NCBI RefSeq assembly: GCF_000208745.1
Contig: NC_030854.1
Coordinates: 34,446,292 to 34,510,291 of the forward strand
Direction: 5' to 3'
Origin: Theobroma cacao
Taxonomy: Eukaryota; Streptophyta; Magnoliopsida; Malvales; Malvaceae
Length of the DNA stretch: 64,000 nt
Shown: in pieces, positions 1 through 12,082 of the stretch
Layout: each line of letters opens with the position of its first letter
Position numbering within the stretch: position 1 is the stretch's first letter
Notes under the pieces: model-generated
What the model was told of the DNA's origin: nothing
What the model saw: the letters and a program-made list of their open reading frames with translations, nothing else
The model's database searches: none
Made by a program: the position numbers and the translations under genes

Positions 1-2050
1 AAAAAAAAACAAATGTAATGCAAAAATAATTCAAATATTAATAGAAACATTTAGATAACTACCTGTGAAATTCCTTCAAAACGAAAATCTTTAAATTATA
101 TTCTTATTGGAGTGAAATTTAGATTTGACAATTTTGTATACAACACAGTAATACAATACAAACATGATACAGGTTTAAGCAAATTTGAGTTTAGGTTAAT
201 CATATTTCATGTATTAATCGTGTCAATACGGTTAAGATATGAATAAATCGTGTCAAACCCACTTAACCCATCTAAAACACGATTAATTAATCGTATTATC
301 GTGTACTCGTATAACTTATGACTCATTTATTATTCATTTATTTAATTGTATTCACGTGTCGTGTAGACATGTTTAGTATATGATTAAGATTCATTTATTG
401 ATTCATATAAATACTAATAATTTTATGATGATTATGATTTATTGATATTAAATTTTATTATATTTGGTACATGTTATTATATTTATAATTTTTTGTGTTA
501 AATTTGAATAATACAATCATATTTTACTTCTACACAATTCAATTTAATCGTTTTAATTATATTAATCATATCAATCATGTAAATAGTTTATAAATTATAT
601 AAATTTTAATTATATTAATCATATTATGTCGTATAAAATTTAACTCTATACATTTAATAAATGTATTAATTATGTTTTATCGTTTTATATATTTATTAAA
701 TATATTTATATACGTATTTAATATTTTAATATTATTTATTGAATAAAATATTATTTTATTTCAAAATTTTTCACTTGCCTTCTTTAGTCCCGAAACACAT
801 CATTACATCTCGGTTTACTTCCGAATCATCCTTGAGCTAACTAATTCCTCTCCAACGAAAATATTATTATTTAATTATTGTTTCTACATGCGCAAAGCAT
901 TTTATTCTTAAACGCTCCTTTCATCTTTTGTCGCTCTTTAGCATGCCAATTCACATCAAACGATCATTTGTTTGATCAATAAGATCTTATTTGTGTCCAA
1001 CGAGGGTGCGGGGTATTTCAATTACATTATGAACAAAATTAATATTATTTTATTATTTATTTATAATATAATATTTATTAATTATTAACAAAATTTATCA
1101 TTTTGTAAAATATTAACTACTTATTTATACTAAGCATAAGTAATTTTTTATCAAATTAAAACTCTGCTATTTTATTACTTCATACGAAGGTTAAAATAAC
1201 TTAATTTGGATTTTATAAATTACATATAAAAATAAAAACATGAAATAAGCCCAAAGCACCCAAAAAATCCAATTTAAAGATATTAGGTATCTAATATAAT
1301 AACTCTCCTCCCTATAATATAATTAAAAGAACTTAAAACCATCTTTGATTTACAATCACCAATTTTCACTAATGCAGCTAGAAGCCAATCATTAACAGTC
1401 TATTACCAGAAGCTAACTATTTAAAGTATTTATAGCTACCATTTATAGCAACTTTCAATCTACAGTTTTCTATCTATTACCATAAGCTAACCATTTACAA
1501 CTCACAGTTATTTAAAGTATTTCCTTACTGCCTCTCTCATGTTCATTTAAAACTCTAGTGATCCACCTAAGTTAAGACTTTTTCCTAATTTTCTTTTTAA
1601 AGCAAGACTTTTTCCTAATTAAACCAGAGAGTCCTAATCAAGTCTTTACTCAAGACAATTAAACTTAACCCGAATTTTGATATCTACACTCCTTATCCAT
1701 CACTAATCATGGATCACTAATATGTTAATTTTATATAATATAGATTTATATGTATTACTTTATTATTATATATATGTTATAAAAAATAAGATAATAATTA
1801 CTAATAAAGTTATTAAAATATAATAATCTAAATCAAGTTAATAAAGTTACTAATAAAGGTTATAATTAATTACTAATAAACTATTATTAGTTTTTGTTTA
1901 ATATATTATTGAATTTTATACCCTATTTTTATGAAAGAAAAGATATTTATATTTCTAATATTATAAAATCCATTGTGTATATATTTTATTTTGTTAATAT
2001 ATTTCCTATAAAGATTAATAAGATATATTAAAAAAACTTAATATATTTTG
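1..2050. other. AT-rich intergenic DNA, no gene seen
   Basis: No convincing coding region is visible on either strand. Around 200-370 there is a patch rich in short motifs such as cgtgtc, acacgat and cacgtgtcgtgtag, a look common in old plant repeats. Around 1380-1520 short phrases recur (agctaac-ca/tttt-aca, atttaaagtattt). I cannot assign either patch to a named family. Confidence 0.5.
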
Positions 2051-2070
2051 AAAAAAAATTTAAACTATAG

Positions 2071-2393
2071 TACTACCAACGGAATTTTCCGTTGGAAAAT
2101 CTAGCTGGATTCTAAATTTTTTCCCGCCTTAAACTTTCCGACGGATTTCCAATAAATTTTTTTTTGTTGGAAATTTCCAACGGAAATCCATCGGAAAATC
2201 CATTGGAACTTTCACAGGCAATAATTTTTTTTTTGGCCAAAAATATTTTCGACGAATTTCCAACGAAATTTATCCGTTGAAATTATTCTGTTGGAAATCC
2301 GTCGCTGAAGGTAATTTATAAATTCCGTTGAAAATCCGTTGAAAATTTTCAATGAAATTTTTTCCGTCGGAAAAACTAACTTTTCTTGTAGTG
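2071..2393. mobile_element. CACTA-like (En/Spm) terminal fragment
   Basis: The stretch is packed with direct and inverted copies of short motifs of the type tccgttggaaa, ttccaacgga and tccgtcgg, as in CACTA subterminal repeats. Its right edge reads cttgtagtg, so on the minus strand it begins cactacaagaaaag, a typical plant En/Spm terminal inverted repeat. The left edge (tactaccaacgg) is a poor partner and I see no 3-bp target duplication, so this is probably a truncated or rearranged end. No transposase is present. Confidence 0.5.
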
Positions 2394-2751
2394 TAACTTT
2401 TACTTGATATGAGAGGTTCTTATGATACACACAGCCTAATCAAAGGAAGCAGACGAGCAAATCTCGCTAGTTTTCAAAATAACAAAGAATTAGGAAACAA
2501 AAGAGAGAATCTCGGTAGTTTCCAATAAATATGTTTTTGTTTGTATGCTTGTATGGTTGCGAAGAATTTGTCAGAGGCAGCAATAATTTTACCTTTATTT
2601 ATTATTAGCTCTGACATTGGCAGTTAAAGTTCCCCATAATGAACAAGATTATAAATTGAAGTGTACTCTTAATTAAACAATTATTCAATGTTACCCTTTC
2701 TCAGGGGCATTGACAAATAAAAGCCTCAGTAGGTAGTCATTTTAATTGAAT

Positions 2752-2758
2752 TATAAAT
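2752..2758 (+). promoter_or_regulatory. TATA box candidate of the methyltransferase gene
   Basis: TATAAAT about 175 bases before the chosen ATG. This would put transcription start near 2785 and leave the short upstream ORF at 2824 in the leader. Position and motif only. Confidence 0.35.
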
Positions 2759-2926
2759 TACAACAAACCTATATTTATTTCAATTCCTTTTCGAGTATTA
2801 CAAAGCTGGCTTTTTCTGAATATATGGATGGAAAATTGCGCTTTGTCATTCGAAACTTACATAGCTAAACCCTTCTACAAACACCTCTGCAAATCCAGAT
2901 ATTTGCAGATTGAAGAAATTAACATC

Positions 2927-4469
2927 ATGAGTACTTCACTGCCAGACCAACAACAATTTATATCAAAGGAAGAGGAGGATTGCTTGCAGGCCATTCAATT
3001 TGCTACTTCAACAGTGCTACCTTTCGCCTTGAAAACTGCCATTGATCTTGATTTGTTAGAGATAATAGCAAAAGCCGGTCCAGGTTGTACGCTTTCTCCT
3101 GCTGAGATTGTCTCTAACCTTCCTGCTAAGAACCCTGATGCTCCAGCTATAATTGATCGTATCCTTCGAGTTCTTACTGCTCACTCTATCTTAGCTTGCC
3201 ATCTTGTCACCGATAAAGATGGACACACAAAAAGAACATATGGTATAGCTTCAATCGGCAGATACTTCCTTCAAAATGAAGATGGAATTTCTGTAACTCC
3301 ACTCCTAAACATGACTCTTGATAAACGTTTAATTGACAGTTGGTTCGTCCTTTACTCCTTTTCCTTTAAATTTTCCTAGAGTATTTATGGGATTTGTTAC
3401 ATATGATATCCATATTTAACGTCTCTGCACCCAAGTCTTTGATTTAAGTTTGAATCTTCTTTTTCTCAAATAAAATGAAATAAAAAGTTATTTATCTCTA
3501 ACCTTATATCTTGTTAACCTGTATAGGAACTTCTTCAAAGAAGCAACATTGGAAGGTGGCTTATCAATTGTCAAGGGATTTGGGATGAACTTGTTTGAGA
3601 TGGCTGCAAAAGATAATAATTTCTTCAACACTTTCAACCAAGCAATGTCCAACCACACTAACATAGTCATGAAAAAAATACTAGAAATTTACAAGGGTTT
3701 TGAGGGCGTTAGCCAAGTGGTAGATGTGGGTGGTGGATTGGGAACAAATCTTAAGCTCATCGTTTCCAAGTATCCACAAATCAAGGGTATTAACTTTGAT
3801 TTGCCCCTTGTTGTTAAAGATGCACCCAATTTCCCAGGTAATCCTAGAAAATGGTTCAAATTAATTGATAAATTTCTCCTATGAAACTTTCCCTTTCCTT
3901 GTGTTGGCAGAATCACATTTTTGTTAAATTTTCCTCATTGGATTTGTTAAATTTTGATATTCTTTTCCTTTATGTCAGGTGTGGAGCATGTAGGAGGAGA
4001 TATGTTCACCCAAGTTCCTCATGGAGAAGTTATTTTCATGAAGGTTAGCATCAATATTTTCTTTGCTATTAGATTTGAAACCATTAAAATCAATACCACC
4101 ACCAACTATAAAGTACAATTTCTACGTAAACTAATAACCAGTTTTTTTTTTTTTTGTAAAATTTTGTAGTGGGTGCTTCACGATTGGGGTGATGATCAAT
4201 GCTTGAAGTTATTGAAAAATTGTTATGATGCAATATCAGAGTCTGGCAAAGTGATAATATTGGAATCCATATTGCCAGAACTGCCCATGACTGATCTTGT
4301 GACAACCACAACACTTAACTTGGACTTGGGCTTGGTTCACCTGCTCCCTGGTGCAAAGGAGAGAACAAAGAAAGAATTTGAGACATTGGCAAGAGACGCT
4401 GGATTCCCAACTTTGAAACTTGTTTGTCGTGCTTATAACTATTGGGTGATAGAATTGTCAAAACTGTGA
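2927..4469 (+). CDS. COMT-type O-methyltransferase (caffeic acid 3-O-methyltransferase-like), 4 exons
   Basis: Predicted cytosolic SAM-dependent enzyme that methylates a phenolic hydroxyl; the substrate cannot be told from sequence. Exons: 2927-3342, 3527-3837, 3979-4043 and 4170-4469, all GT-AG, giving 363 residues, the usual length for the family. An N-terminal dimerisation domain is followed by the SAM motif [10 protein letters not shown], the block KGINFDLP and the catalytic block WVLHDWGDD. By analogy with alfalfa COMT (His269, Glu297, Glu329) the catalytic residues are His268, Glu296 and Glu328, all present. I chose the ATG at 2927 (MSTSLPDQ). An in-frame ATG at 2828 would add 33 residues atypical of the family, and an ATG at 2824 opens a 14-codon upstream ORF. 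A TATAAAT lies at 2752-2758 and an AATAAA at 4552-4557. A decayed paralogue follows at 9.3-11.7 kb. Confidence 0.9.
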
Positions 4470-4641
4470 ACAAGTCACTACAATAATCTCCAGTCTAGTT
4501 TGGTTAATTCATCAACAGGGATGTTGCATATGGCTGGATCGTTATGTTCTAAATAAAGTCTTTGAATGCAATCTTTGCATTTTCCTAAATTCAGTAGTAA
4601 AGGCTCTATAATGATGTTTGGATAGAATAATCAACTAAATT

Positions 4642-4769
4642 TTCCTTATAACCATTAGCTGTCTTTAATTGTGCTAATATTTTAATGGGACTAATTAACA
4701 TTAGCTTCCTTATAACCATTAGCTGTCTTGAATTTTACTAATATTTTAATGGGACTAATTAACATTAAC
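4642..4769. repeat. Tandem duplication, two copies of 64 bp
   Basis: The block starting ttccttataaccattagctg is repeated with a period of 64 bases (4642-4705 and 4706-4769) with few differences. Immediately after it, ccaatctagttaaatattta also appears twice (about 4772 and 4811). It lies in the 3' flank of the methyltransferase gene. Confidence 0.8.
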
Positions 4770-4939
4770 TCCAATCTAGTTAAATATTTACTAACTAACA
4801 TTAGCGCCAATCTAGTTAAATATTTAAGAAGGAAAAATTCTTTTCTGTTGTCATACATTGCAACCTAGTCAACTACTTGTAATTTCTACCATCTTATTCG
4901 TTTTATTTTATCAACAAAAATCTTTTGTCTGGAGAATAT

Positions 4940-5290
4940 GCCTCGTGTCACGGTCCACACCAACTCCTATAAAATATTATTTACTTTGGCCCGTTGACCT
5001 CACGATTTTATTTCACAAAAGGCATCTCACAAGTTAAAAGTGGTGTGAACTCTTATATTCTTAATATCATTCTAATACATAGTCGATGTAAGACTCATGG
5101 TTTTTCTTTCTAGGACCTTAACATCTTCTCTTACTTCCCGTTAGGAGGTTCTCTTCAATATGAGACTTTGTGGCTCTATTTGCTAGGAGCACGATGTGAA
5201 ATTCATGTTCACACGAGGACCATAGCACCTCGCCTCTCTACCCCCATTATTATAATCTTGCCATGTAGCATAATTAAAAAAACAGTAAAT
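4940..5290. repeat. Probable dispersed repeat of unknown class
   Basis: A moderately GC-richer block beginning tgtcacggtccacacc with phrases such as gagactttgtggctctatttgc and cacctcgcctctctaccccc. It resembles LTR or TRIM-like debris seen in many plant genomes, but there is no partner copy in this window to prove it. No ORF. Confidence 0.3.
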
Positions 5291-5955
5291 TTTTTATATT
5301 TAGCGCATGGTAAGATCTAATTTTGTGGGGTAGAAAGAGGCACAAACTCAGGCATAAGATTTCCATGCCTATTTCATTGGTAATAAATTATTACATTAAA
5401 CATTAACTATGTGCTTCAAATTATTCAAGCAAATAAATAATGAGTGCAATAAAATCAATTGTTAAGGTATTAATAAAAAAAATCTTAATTTCAAATGTGA
5501 CAAATGATTCTAAATGCCATATTTTTTCTATGTAGTGAATAAGAATATATTTATTTAGAGAGTGACCTTGACAACTAAGGAAATAATTTGAAACTCAATT
5601 TTAATTTTTAAACATAAATATTTGATAAATCATGCTGTAACTTTAAACACTAACGACATAAATGTAGGATAGCCACTCACCCCTTTGCCCTCCACAATGG
5701 ACAATTACTAACGACATGTTTAGTTGGTTGAAATGGCCATTCCCATTCCTACCTCATTTCGCATGGTCACGTGGTTCAAATGTTTGGTTCATATTTTGAA
5801 AAGAACTATCCATTCAAGTCAAAAGAGGACATTTTAGTCAAACTTGAAATAGCCATTCCTTTGCACACGAGGAATACAAAAGACTATTCATTGGATAATT
5901 TTTCTTTTTTAAATTTAATTTAATTTCAATTTTATCTTTTTAAAAAATATTGGTT
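5290..5955. other. Intergenic, nothing recognised
   Basis: AT-rich DNA with no supported gene or repeat family. Confidence 0.4.
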
Positions 5956-6139
5956 GGAATTACTATTTAGAAAAATTCAAATAAATTTTTATTCTTTTAT
6001 TACGTTTAATCAAATCTTACATATTTTTAGATATATAAATATTTATGATTAATAACTGATTAATTATTGTTAATCGAAATGTTACTCGTTATTTTATATT
6101 AGATGACACCGATATATCATACTAACACGTCATAATAGA

Positions 6140-6813
6140 CAGGGGTGGACTCAGAAATTTTTTTGAGTGTTGTTATAACTAAAATAATAATAATTAAAAA
6201 ATATAAATATGTTGAAATCCATAAACTAGAAGTTTTAACATTAAATTAAAAAAATGTAAAATCAGTACATTTATTTAATACAAGTAAAAATATTTAAAAT
6301 AACTATAATTGTGACAACTTTTCACATTTCAAAAACGGTGCATGACAATATCAGTAAAAACATTATCGAATATATCTTTTTCAATATATGTCATCAAGTA
6401 ATCATTCGACCATTTGTCACTTATTTTATATAGGACTTGAATTTTTGGTTAGAGAGAGTGAAAAATACAACCAAGGACCAAGACGAGGAAGCATCACTAC
6501 AGGTCTCAAGAGTAGGATGGAGAGAGTAATTTAGGTTTTGACTTTTTTAATAAAATCTTAAATTATAAAAAAAAAATTATCTTTTCATGTAATATTTAAA
6601 TATTAATATATAAATTACTTTTTAATAAATTTACTTGACTTGGAATCTTTGACCCCATTCCTTACAAAATTATAAAAAAATTAATAGATTCATTAGGATT
6701 ATTAACTACATAAAACTTAATAAAACTCTATAAAAGTTGTATAAGAAGTAAAAATATTTGCTAAATGAGTGGTGTCATGTGACGCCACTCTCCTCAAGTT
6801 GAGTCCGCCCAAT
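6140..6813. mobile_element. Non-autonomous TIR element inserted in the fold-back repeat
   Basis: It starts caggggtggactcag and ends gagtccgcccaat, so the termini are imperfect inverted repeats (ggtggactca against tgagtccgcc). It sits between the two arms of the fold-back element. The CAG..-type end with GGCGGACTC is typical of hAT-like plant repeats. A target duplication is not clear. No transposase. Confidence 0.45.
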
Positions 6814-6861
6814 ACAATGAATGATGACGTAGTATGCTAGTATAACATGATCAAACATGGA

Positions 6862-7036
6862 GGGAAGGGGTAAGTAAGGCCCCCACCCCCCTAAACTTTT
6901 AAAATTTAATAATTTTTCCTTTTTAAAAGATTTTATAGTTTTTTCTCTATTTTTTTTAAAAAATTATAATTTTACTTCTACAAACATTGAATTTTTTGTT
7001 TTCGCTTCCTCAAACATAAAATTCTGACTCCGACAC
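6862..7036. mobile_element. Short hAT-like MITE copy
   Basis: A block reading gggaaggggtaag ... ccccacccccctaaac ... ttttgttttcgcttcctcaaa ... ctgactccgacact matches the block at 31300-31471 along its length. Flanks on both sides carry acatg. Presumably a second insertion into the same fold-back element. Confidence 0.5.
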
Positions 7037-7289
7037 TAGACATGATGATATGAACATGTGGTTTTTTTACCTTTTGCGTTAGCATCGCGTTATCTTAAAA
7101 TGACTAGTGATATTTTCACTAATAATAATTAATTAATTATTAATTATAAAAATCTTTTTGATTAAAAATAAAAATATAAAAAATAATAATTTATTTAAAT
7201 ATTTTTAAATAATTTGAAAACTTTTTCAAAAATTATACTTATTTTCCATCGTTAATGTCACTAGAGATTAGATTTTGGTACGAAAGAGA

Positions 7290-7590
7290 CTAAAATGGTG
7301 TGTCGGCATCAGAATAAACCGTCGGTCATGCCAAAATAATGAACAAGGGCCCGATTGAGTGCCAAAGCAGTGCCCTCTCCAGTCCAATTTGGCCACTTGG
7401 CGCGGCCGGAACGATGTCTTGCACTCGAACCAGGACACTTGGAGCACTGGATCTCGAGGCCCTTGCGGCTTAATCTGGTCTCAAGGAGTGCCAACGATCT
7501 ATTTGCTGTCGAACTGAGTACCACCATGTCCCGATGGCCGTTTCGGTGGTTGTATGTCTCGTTGATGATGGTTGGCTGGAGTTTTTTTTA
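7290..7590. other. GC-rich island of unknown origin
   Basis: About 300 bases are clearly GC-rich (for example ggccacttggcgcggccgg, ctcgaggcccttgcggc) inside DNA that is otherwise very AT-rich. ORFs of 70-90 codons exist on both strands, but their translations resemble no family I know, and long overlapping ORFs are expected in GC-rich DNA. It could be a captured gene piece or part of an unrecognised transposon. Confidence 0.35.
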
Positions 7591-7619
7591 TTTATTTCTG
7601 TTGGAAAAAATAAAAAAAT

Positions 7620-8200
7620 AAAAAAAATAAAGAAAAAGAAGAAAATATGAAAAATTAAAAATAGGCAACCTTTACAAAAAACCTAAGTTCGATCCAAAAA
7701 AAAATGTCACACTCATTTGTATTTTGGTAAAAATATTATTAAATTACAATAAATTATATTTTTTCTTTTATCATTTATTTATTATTTTAAAACTATTTTT
7801 ACTATTTAAAAATTAAAATAATTAATGTTAGAATAATAATTCATTTCTTGAACAAAAGTGTATAATCATTATTTTATTCTATTTTTGTATTTTTCTAATC
7901 ATACAGAATGATTATTATATTTTCTTTCTATTTCATTTTGTGAACTAAATGTATTACAAAATGTTACGATTAGACCAAATTCAATAAAAAATATTTTTAA
8001 ATTATATTTTTATTTCAGATAAAATATTAAATGCTTACAATGTCAACGTTTACATTTGAAAAAAAAAACTGATTTTTAATTGCAAATGATACGAGTTACG
8101 AGATGTGCCACACCTATAAAACCCAAGTGTAGTTGCCAATCCAGTGCCATTAAAGGCTCAAAGCTAAGTTTGGCAAAAGTATAGATTCCACCCAACTCAT
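7620..8200. other. AT-rich intergenic DNA
   Basis: No supported gene. From about 8210 the sequence becomes similar to the leader of the intact methyltransferase gene (gagtatcaataagatggctttttct), which marks the 5' edge of the duplicated unit. Confidence 0.4.
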
Positions 8201-8369
8201 ATTTATTTCTTTACAAGGAGTGAGTATCAATAAGATGGCTTTTTCTCTAAATATGGATGGAAATTCAATTGGGTAATTAATGATCATATCCGAGGAAAGA
8301 ATCAGTCATTATAATGTATCCCAAACTGGATTTTTTATTAATGATGCGTGCTACATGATTCCTAATGTT

Positions 8370-8373
<4 letters not shown>

Positions 8374-8403
<30 letters not shown>
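8374..8403. repeat. (AT)n microsatellite
   Basis: About 15 AT units, inside a segment (about 8263-8515) absent from the corresponding leader of the intact methyltransferase gene. Confidence 0.9.
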
Positions 8404-8407
<4 letters not shown>

Positions 8408-8588
8408 CTATGTATATGTCTATAGTGTATCTCATTCAATTTCGGGTTTGACTCCCCTATATTGTTTCTGTGTTAAATTATAATCCTTTTCTATATTTTC
8501 CCAAGCCATTTTTGTGCTTTGTCATTCCATACTTGCATAGCTAAACCCTTTTACAAACACCTCTTCAAATCTAGATTAAAGAAATTAA

Positions 8589-9266
8589 GGTGGTATTTGG
8601 TATTTTACAATACAATGTGATTACAGGTAATGTGATTGCAAGGAAAATAACATTACAGTGTTTGGTATACAAACAAAATAATAATTAAAATGCAAAGAAG
8701 ATAACATTGCAGTATTTGATTTACAAGTACTTTACTTAGAATGTAATGTTAATTTTCAAAATTATCCCTATTTATTAAAATACAAGTTTAATATACTTGT
8801 ATTTTTTATTGTTAATTTTTATATAATATCATCTCTTAAATATATTTTTAATGTCATATATTTTATTTTTATTTTTTATTATCATTATATTTTTTATTTT
8901 TATTTTTAATATAATTTTTATATTATATATATTTTATTTTAATTTCTTTTACCTCTATTATATAAATTTTAATTTCTTATATTTTATCTTATTTTAATTT
9001 CTAATTCGTATATTATATATTTTAATTTAATTTTTTATTTAAATTATAATATTATAAAATATTTTTAACAAAGTTATAAAGTTGAAAGGTAAAAATGTCT
9101 TTAATAACATTGGTTTTGGACTACAATCACATTATATCCCTTGGCTGTAATGTGATTGCATTGCAATCTTACATTGTAGTAGTCTGTTACAAAACAAATA
9201 CTGCAATATAATTTAATTAGATACATTGTAGGAAATGTGCTCACTTTCCTTATACCCAATGCTACC
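8589..9266. mobile_element. PIF/Harbinger-like MITE with 3-bp target duplication
   Basis: A 678-bp element in the leader of the methyltransferase pseudogene. The left end ggtggtatttggtat and the reverse complement of the right end, ggtagcattgggtat, match at 12 of 15 positions. It is flanked on both sides by taa (8586-8588 and 9267-9269). The intact paralogue has the uninterrupted site (gaaattaacatcatgag), so this is a real insertion with one 3-bp duplication. TIRs starting GG with a TTTGGT-like motif and a TAA target fit PIF/Harbinger. No transposase ORF. Confidence 0.8.
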
Positions 9267-9273
9267 TAACATC

Positions 9274-11712
9274 ATGAGTACTTCACTGCCAGACCAACAA
9301 GAGTTTACGTCAAAGGAAGAGGAGGATTTCTTGTAGTAGTGCTCCCTTTTGCCTTAAAAACTGCCATTGATCTTAATTTGTTAGAGATCATAGCAAAAGC
9401 TGGTCCAGGTTGTTTGCTTTCTGCTGCTGAGATTGTCTCTAACCTTCCTACTAAGAACCCTGATGCTCCAACCATACTTGATCGTATTCTTCGAGTTCTT
9501 ACTGCTCACTCTATTTAGCATGCAATCGTGTCACTGATAAAGATGGACACACGAAAGGATTGTATGGCATAGGTTCAATTGGCAAATACTTCCTTCAAAA
9601 TGAAGATGGAATTTCTGTAATTCCATTACTAAACGTGGCTCTTGATAAACATTCAATCGAGTGTTGGTTAGTCCTTAACTTTTTTTCTTTCAATTTTTCC
9701 TCGCATATTTATGGAAACTGTTATATCTGATATTAATATTCGTGGTTTTTGTATTTAAATATTTAATTTAGTAGCATGTTGCTGGTTTAAAAAGTAGAGT
9801 TTAAATTTCTCCTTCTTCCAAATAATAAAAAAGAAATCATTTATCTCAAATCATATACCTTGTCAACCTGTCTGGGAACTTCTTCAAGGAAGCAACATTG
9901 GGAGGTGGCTTATCATTTGTCAGGGGATTTGGGATGGACTTTTTTGAGATGGCTGCGAAAGATAATAAAGTCTTCGACACTTTCAACCAAGCAGTGTCCA
10001 GCCACACACTACCATAGTCATGAAAAAGGTACTAGAAATTTACAAGGGTTTTGACAGCGTTAGCCAAGTGGTCAATGTGGGTGGTGGATTGGGAACAAAT
10101 CTTAAGCTCATTGTTTCCAAGTATCCACAGATTAAGGCTAACTTTCATTTGCCTCTTGTTGTTAAAGATGCACCCAATTTCCCAAGTAATCCAAGAAACT
10201 CATTCAAATTTATTGATAAATTTCTCCTATGAAGCTAATTTCCTTTTCCTTGTGTTGGCAGAACCACATTATTGTTAAGCTGTCCTTGTTGAATTTGTAA
10301 ATGTTGATATTCTTTTCCTTTATGTTAGGTGTGGAACACATAGGAGGAGATATGTTCGCCAAAATTCCTCATGAAAAAGTGTAGATACTTGATTTTGGTT
10401 AATATCTATTCTCTAAAGAATTATGTTACAACATAATACTATACAGAGAACAACTAGAACAAGTGAAGTGTTACTTTACGCAGAATAACTAGAACACGTG
10501 AAACACTGCTTCATATAAAATAACTAGAATAGGTAGAGCACTACTCCAGATGGAATAACTAATACAAGTAGGACAGCTACTTCGCATAGAATAACCACTT
10601 CACTTGGATGACAGTGAAAGCAACTCGAAAGAAGTGGCAAGGTTCATGGGTTACTTTCATTTTGGGATATTTCGGAGAGTTTGGCTTGAGGGCTCAGATA
10701 TGAAGGTAGATAAGAAGTCTTGCTCTTAGCCTTTTCCTGAAGTACAAGTGTTTTACCCTCTTATCTTGATCCCATACACCTGTTCATATATATCTTTTTC
10801 TCTTGTACTTGTTTAGTACAGCTCTTCTCTAGTACCTTTTCACGTATAGTTTTTCTTTGTTAATTTTTACTCGAGAACAAGTCTTATTACATCAACTTAC
10901 TTCAATAGCCATATAATGGTTTCTAACTATTACTCGACATTAACTCTCAGTCACGGTTACTTAGCATTAAAATTCTTCTTAATAATATTACTTATTACGT
11001 GCATTAAAATATTTTCTTATAATCGTTACTTTTGACACTATATATAGAGCCTTCACAATTCAAAAAAAAAAGACTTTTCTCTTTCACTTTCAGAATTACC
11101 CGACTCTCATTCAAAGCTTTCCTATTTAGCCTATTCTTATTTAGAACACCTATTCTTTTCTTATTCTCTTCTACCTGCCACAACATTTAGTATTTCAAGA
11201 ATTGCTCCAATCTTCCTCTTTGTTACCTCTGATACATCCCTTACTTGTTTGCAACGCCTCCTCTTCTTATCACAAGAACCCCATTTACAAGAAATTATTT
11301 TCATGAAGGTTAGCATCAATATTTTCTTTGCTATGAAATATGAAACCATTAAAATCATTACTACAATTTCTATACGAACTATTTCTTTTTTTGTAAAAAT
11401 TTTGTAATGGGTGCTTCACGATTGAGGTGATGATCAGTGCTTGAAGTTATTGAAAACTTGTTAAGATGCAATATCAGAGTCTGGCAAAGTGATATTATTG
11501 GAATCTATAGTGCCAGAACTGCCCATGACTGACCCTGTGACAGCCACAACACCTAACTCTGACTTGAGCTTGGTTCACATGCTCCCCTGGTGCAAAGGAG
11601 AGAACAAAGAAAGAGTTTGAGCCAGTGGCAAAGAGAAGCTGGATTCCCAACGTTGAAACTTGTTTGTCGTGCTTATAACTATTTGGTGATGGAATTGTAC
11701 AAAAATGTGAAC
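9274..11712 (+). pseudogene. Decayed COMT-type O-methyltransferase paralogue
   Basis: All four exons of the intact gene at 2.9-4.5 kb can be followed, but it cannot make the enzyme. After the matching start ([11 protein letters not shown]) a deletion of about 25 bases produces a TAG near codon 21. Further lesions are a lost base near 9513 and, in exon 4 (from about 11408), the catalytic His-Asp-Trp block turned into His-Asp-stop, with more stops and frameshifts after it. The SAM motif survives as [10 protein letters not shown], with Asp changed to Asn. The exon 3 region is split by a 910-bp insertion (10380-11289), and a MITE sits in the leader. Introns stay alignable with the intact gene. 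Confidence 0.9.
10380..11289. mobile_element. Probable solo LTR inside the methyltransferase pseudogene
   Basis: A 910-bp block starts TGTAGATAC and ends CATTTACA, with the TG..CA ends of an LTR. Compared with exon 3 of the intact paralogue, it interrupts the sequence just before attattttcatgaag. Flanks are aaaag on the left and agaaa on the right, a plausible but worn 5-bp duplication. A TATA-like ctatatatagag lies near 11040, as expected for an LTR promoter. It has no ORF, primer site or second LTR, so a solo LTR is the simplest reading. Confidence 0.6.
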
Positions 11713-12082
11713 AGCTGGCTGCAAAATCTCCAGTCTAGTTTGATCGTTATGTTCTAAATAACGTTTTCGAATGCAGTCTTCGTAATTTCCTAAGCTCAGT
11801 AATAAATGCAGGGACCTTTCTGTCTCTCTCTGGAATAAATGCTATATTAATTTATTCAATCTAAATTGTAATTATGCAAGTATCCACGATTATTTGTAAT
11901 AAGGAATTACCATCACAAAAGAAAAGTTTGATAATTTCCTTGATAATGGATATAATCAATTTCCGTCACGTCTCTTACTTGTCTTCATGAAAATCGAAAA
12001 TGAAAATCCCTTACGAAATGGTTTTCCTTTGTGGTTCGTTTTGAAAAATAGATGAATTTTTCCTTTTCTTCAATGGTGTTAG

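Larger units (their letters stand above)
5960..7240. mobile_element. Fold-back (long inverted repeat) element split by later insertions
   Basis: The left arm (about 5960-6139) and right arm (about 7040-7240) are inverted copies of each other and of the family seen intact at 21.7-22.3 kb and 45.0-45.9 kb. Shared phrases are aaattcaaataa..ttttattc and attaactgattaattattgttaat on the left, with their reverse complements on the right. The centre is broken by two unrelated insertions. No coding capacity; probably a large MITE. Confidence 0.6.

Noticed and set aside
2828..2926. N-terminal 33-residue extension of the methyltransferase
   Set aside because: The family starts close to [12 protein letters not shown] sequence; the extension has no counterpart and overlaps a short upstream ORF.
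7355..7621. 88-codon ORF on the plus strand and 72-codon ORF on the minus strand in the GC-rich island
   Set aside because: Open frames on both strands are expected in a GC-rich patch; no family resemblance, no splice or start context.
8280..8483. 67-codon ORF
   Set aside because: Made largely by the (AT)n microsatellite, which translates as Tyr-Ile repeats.
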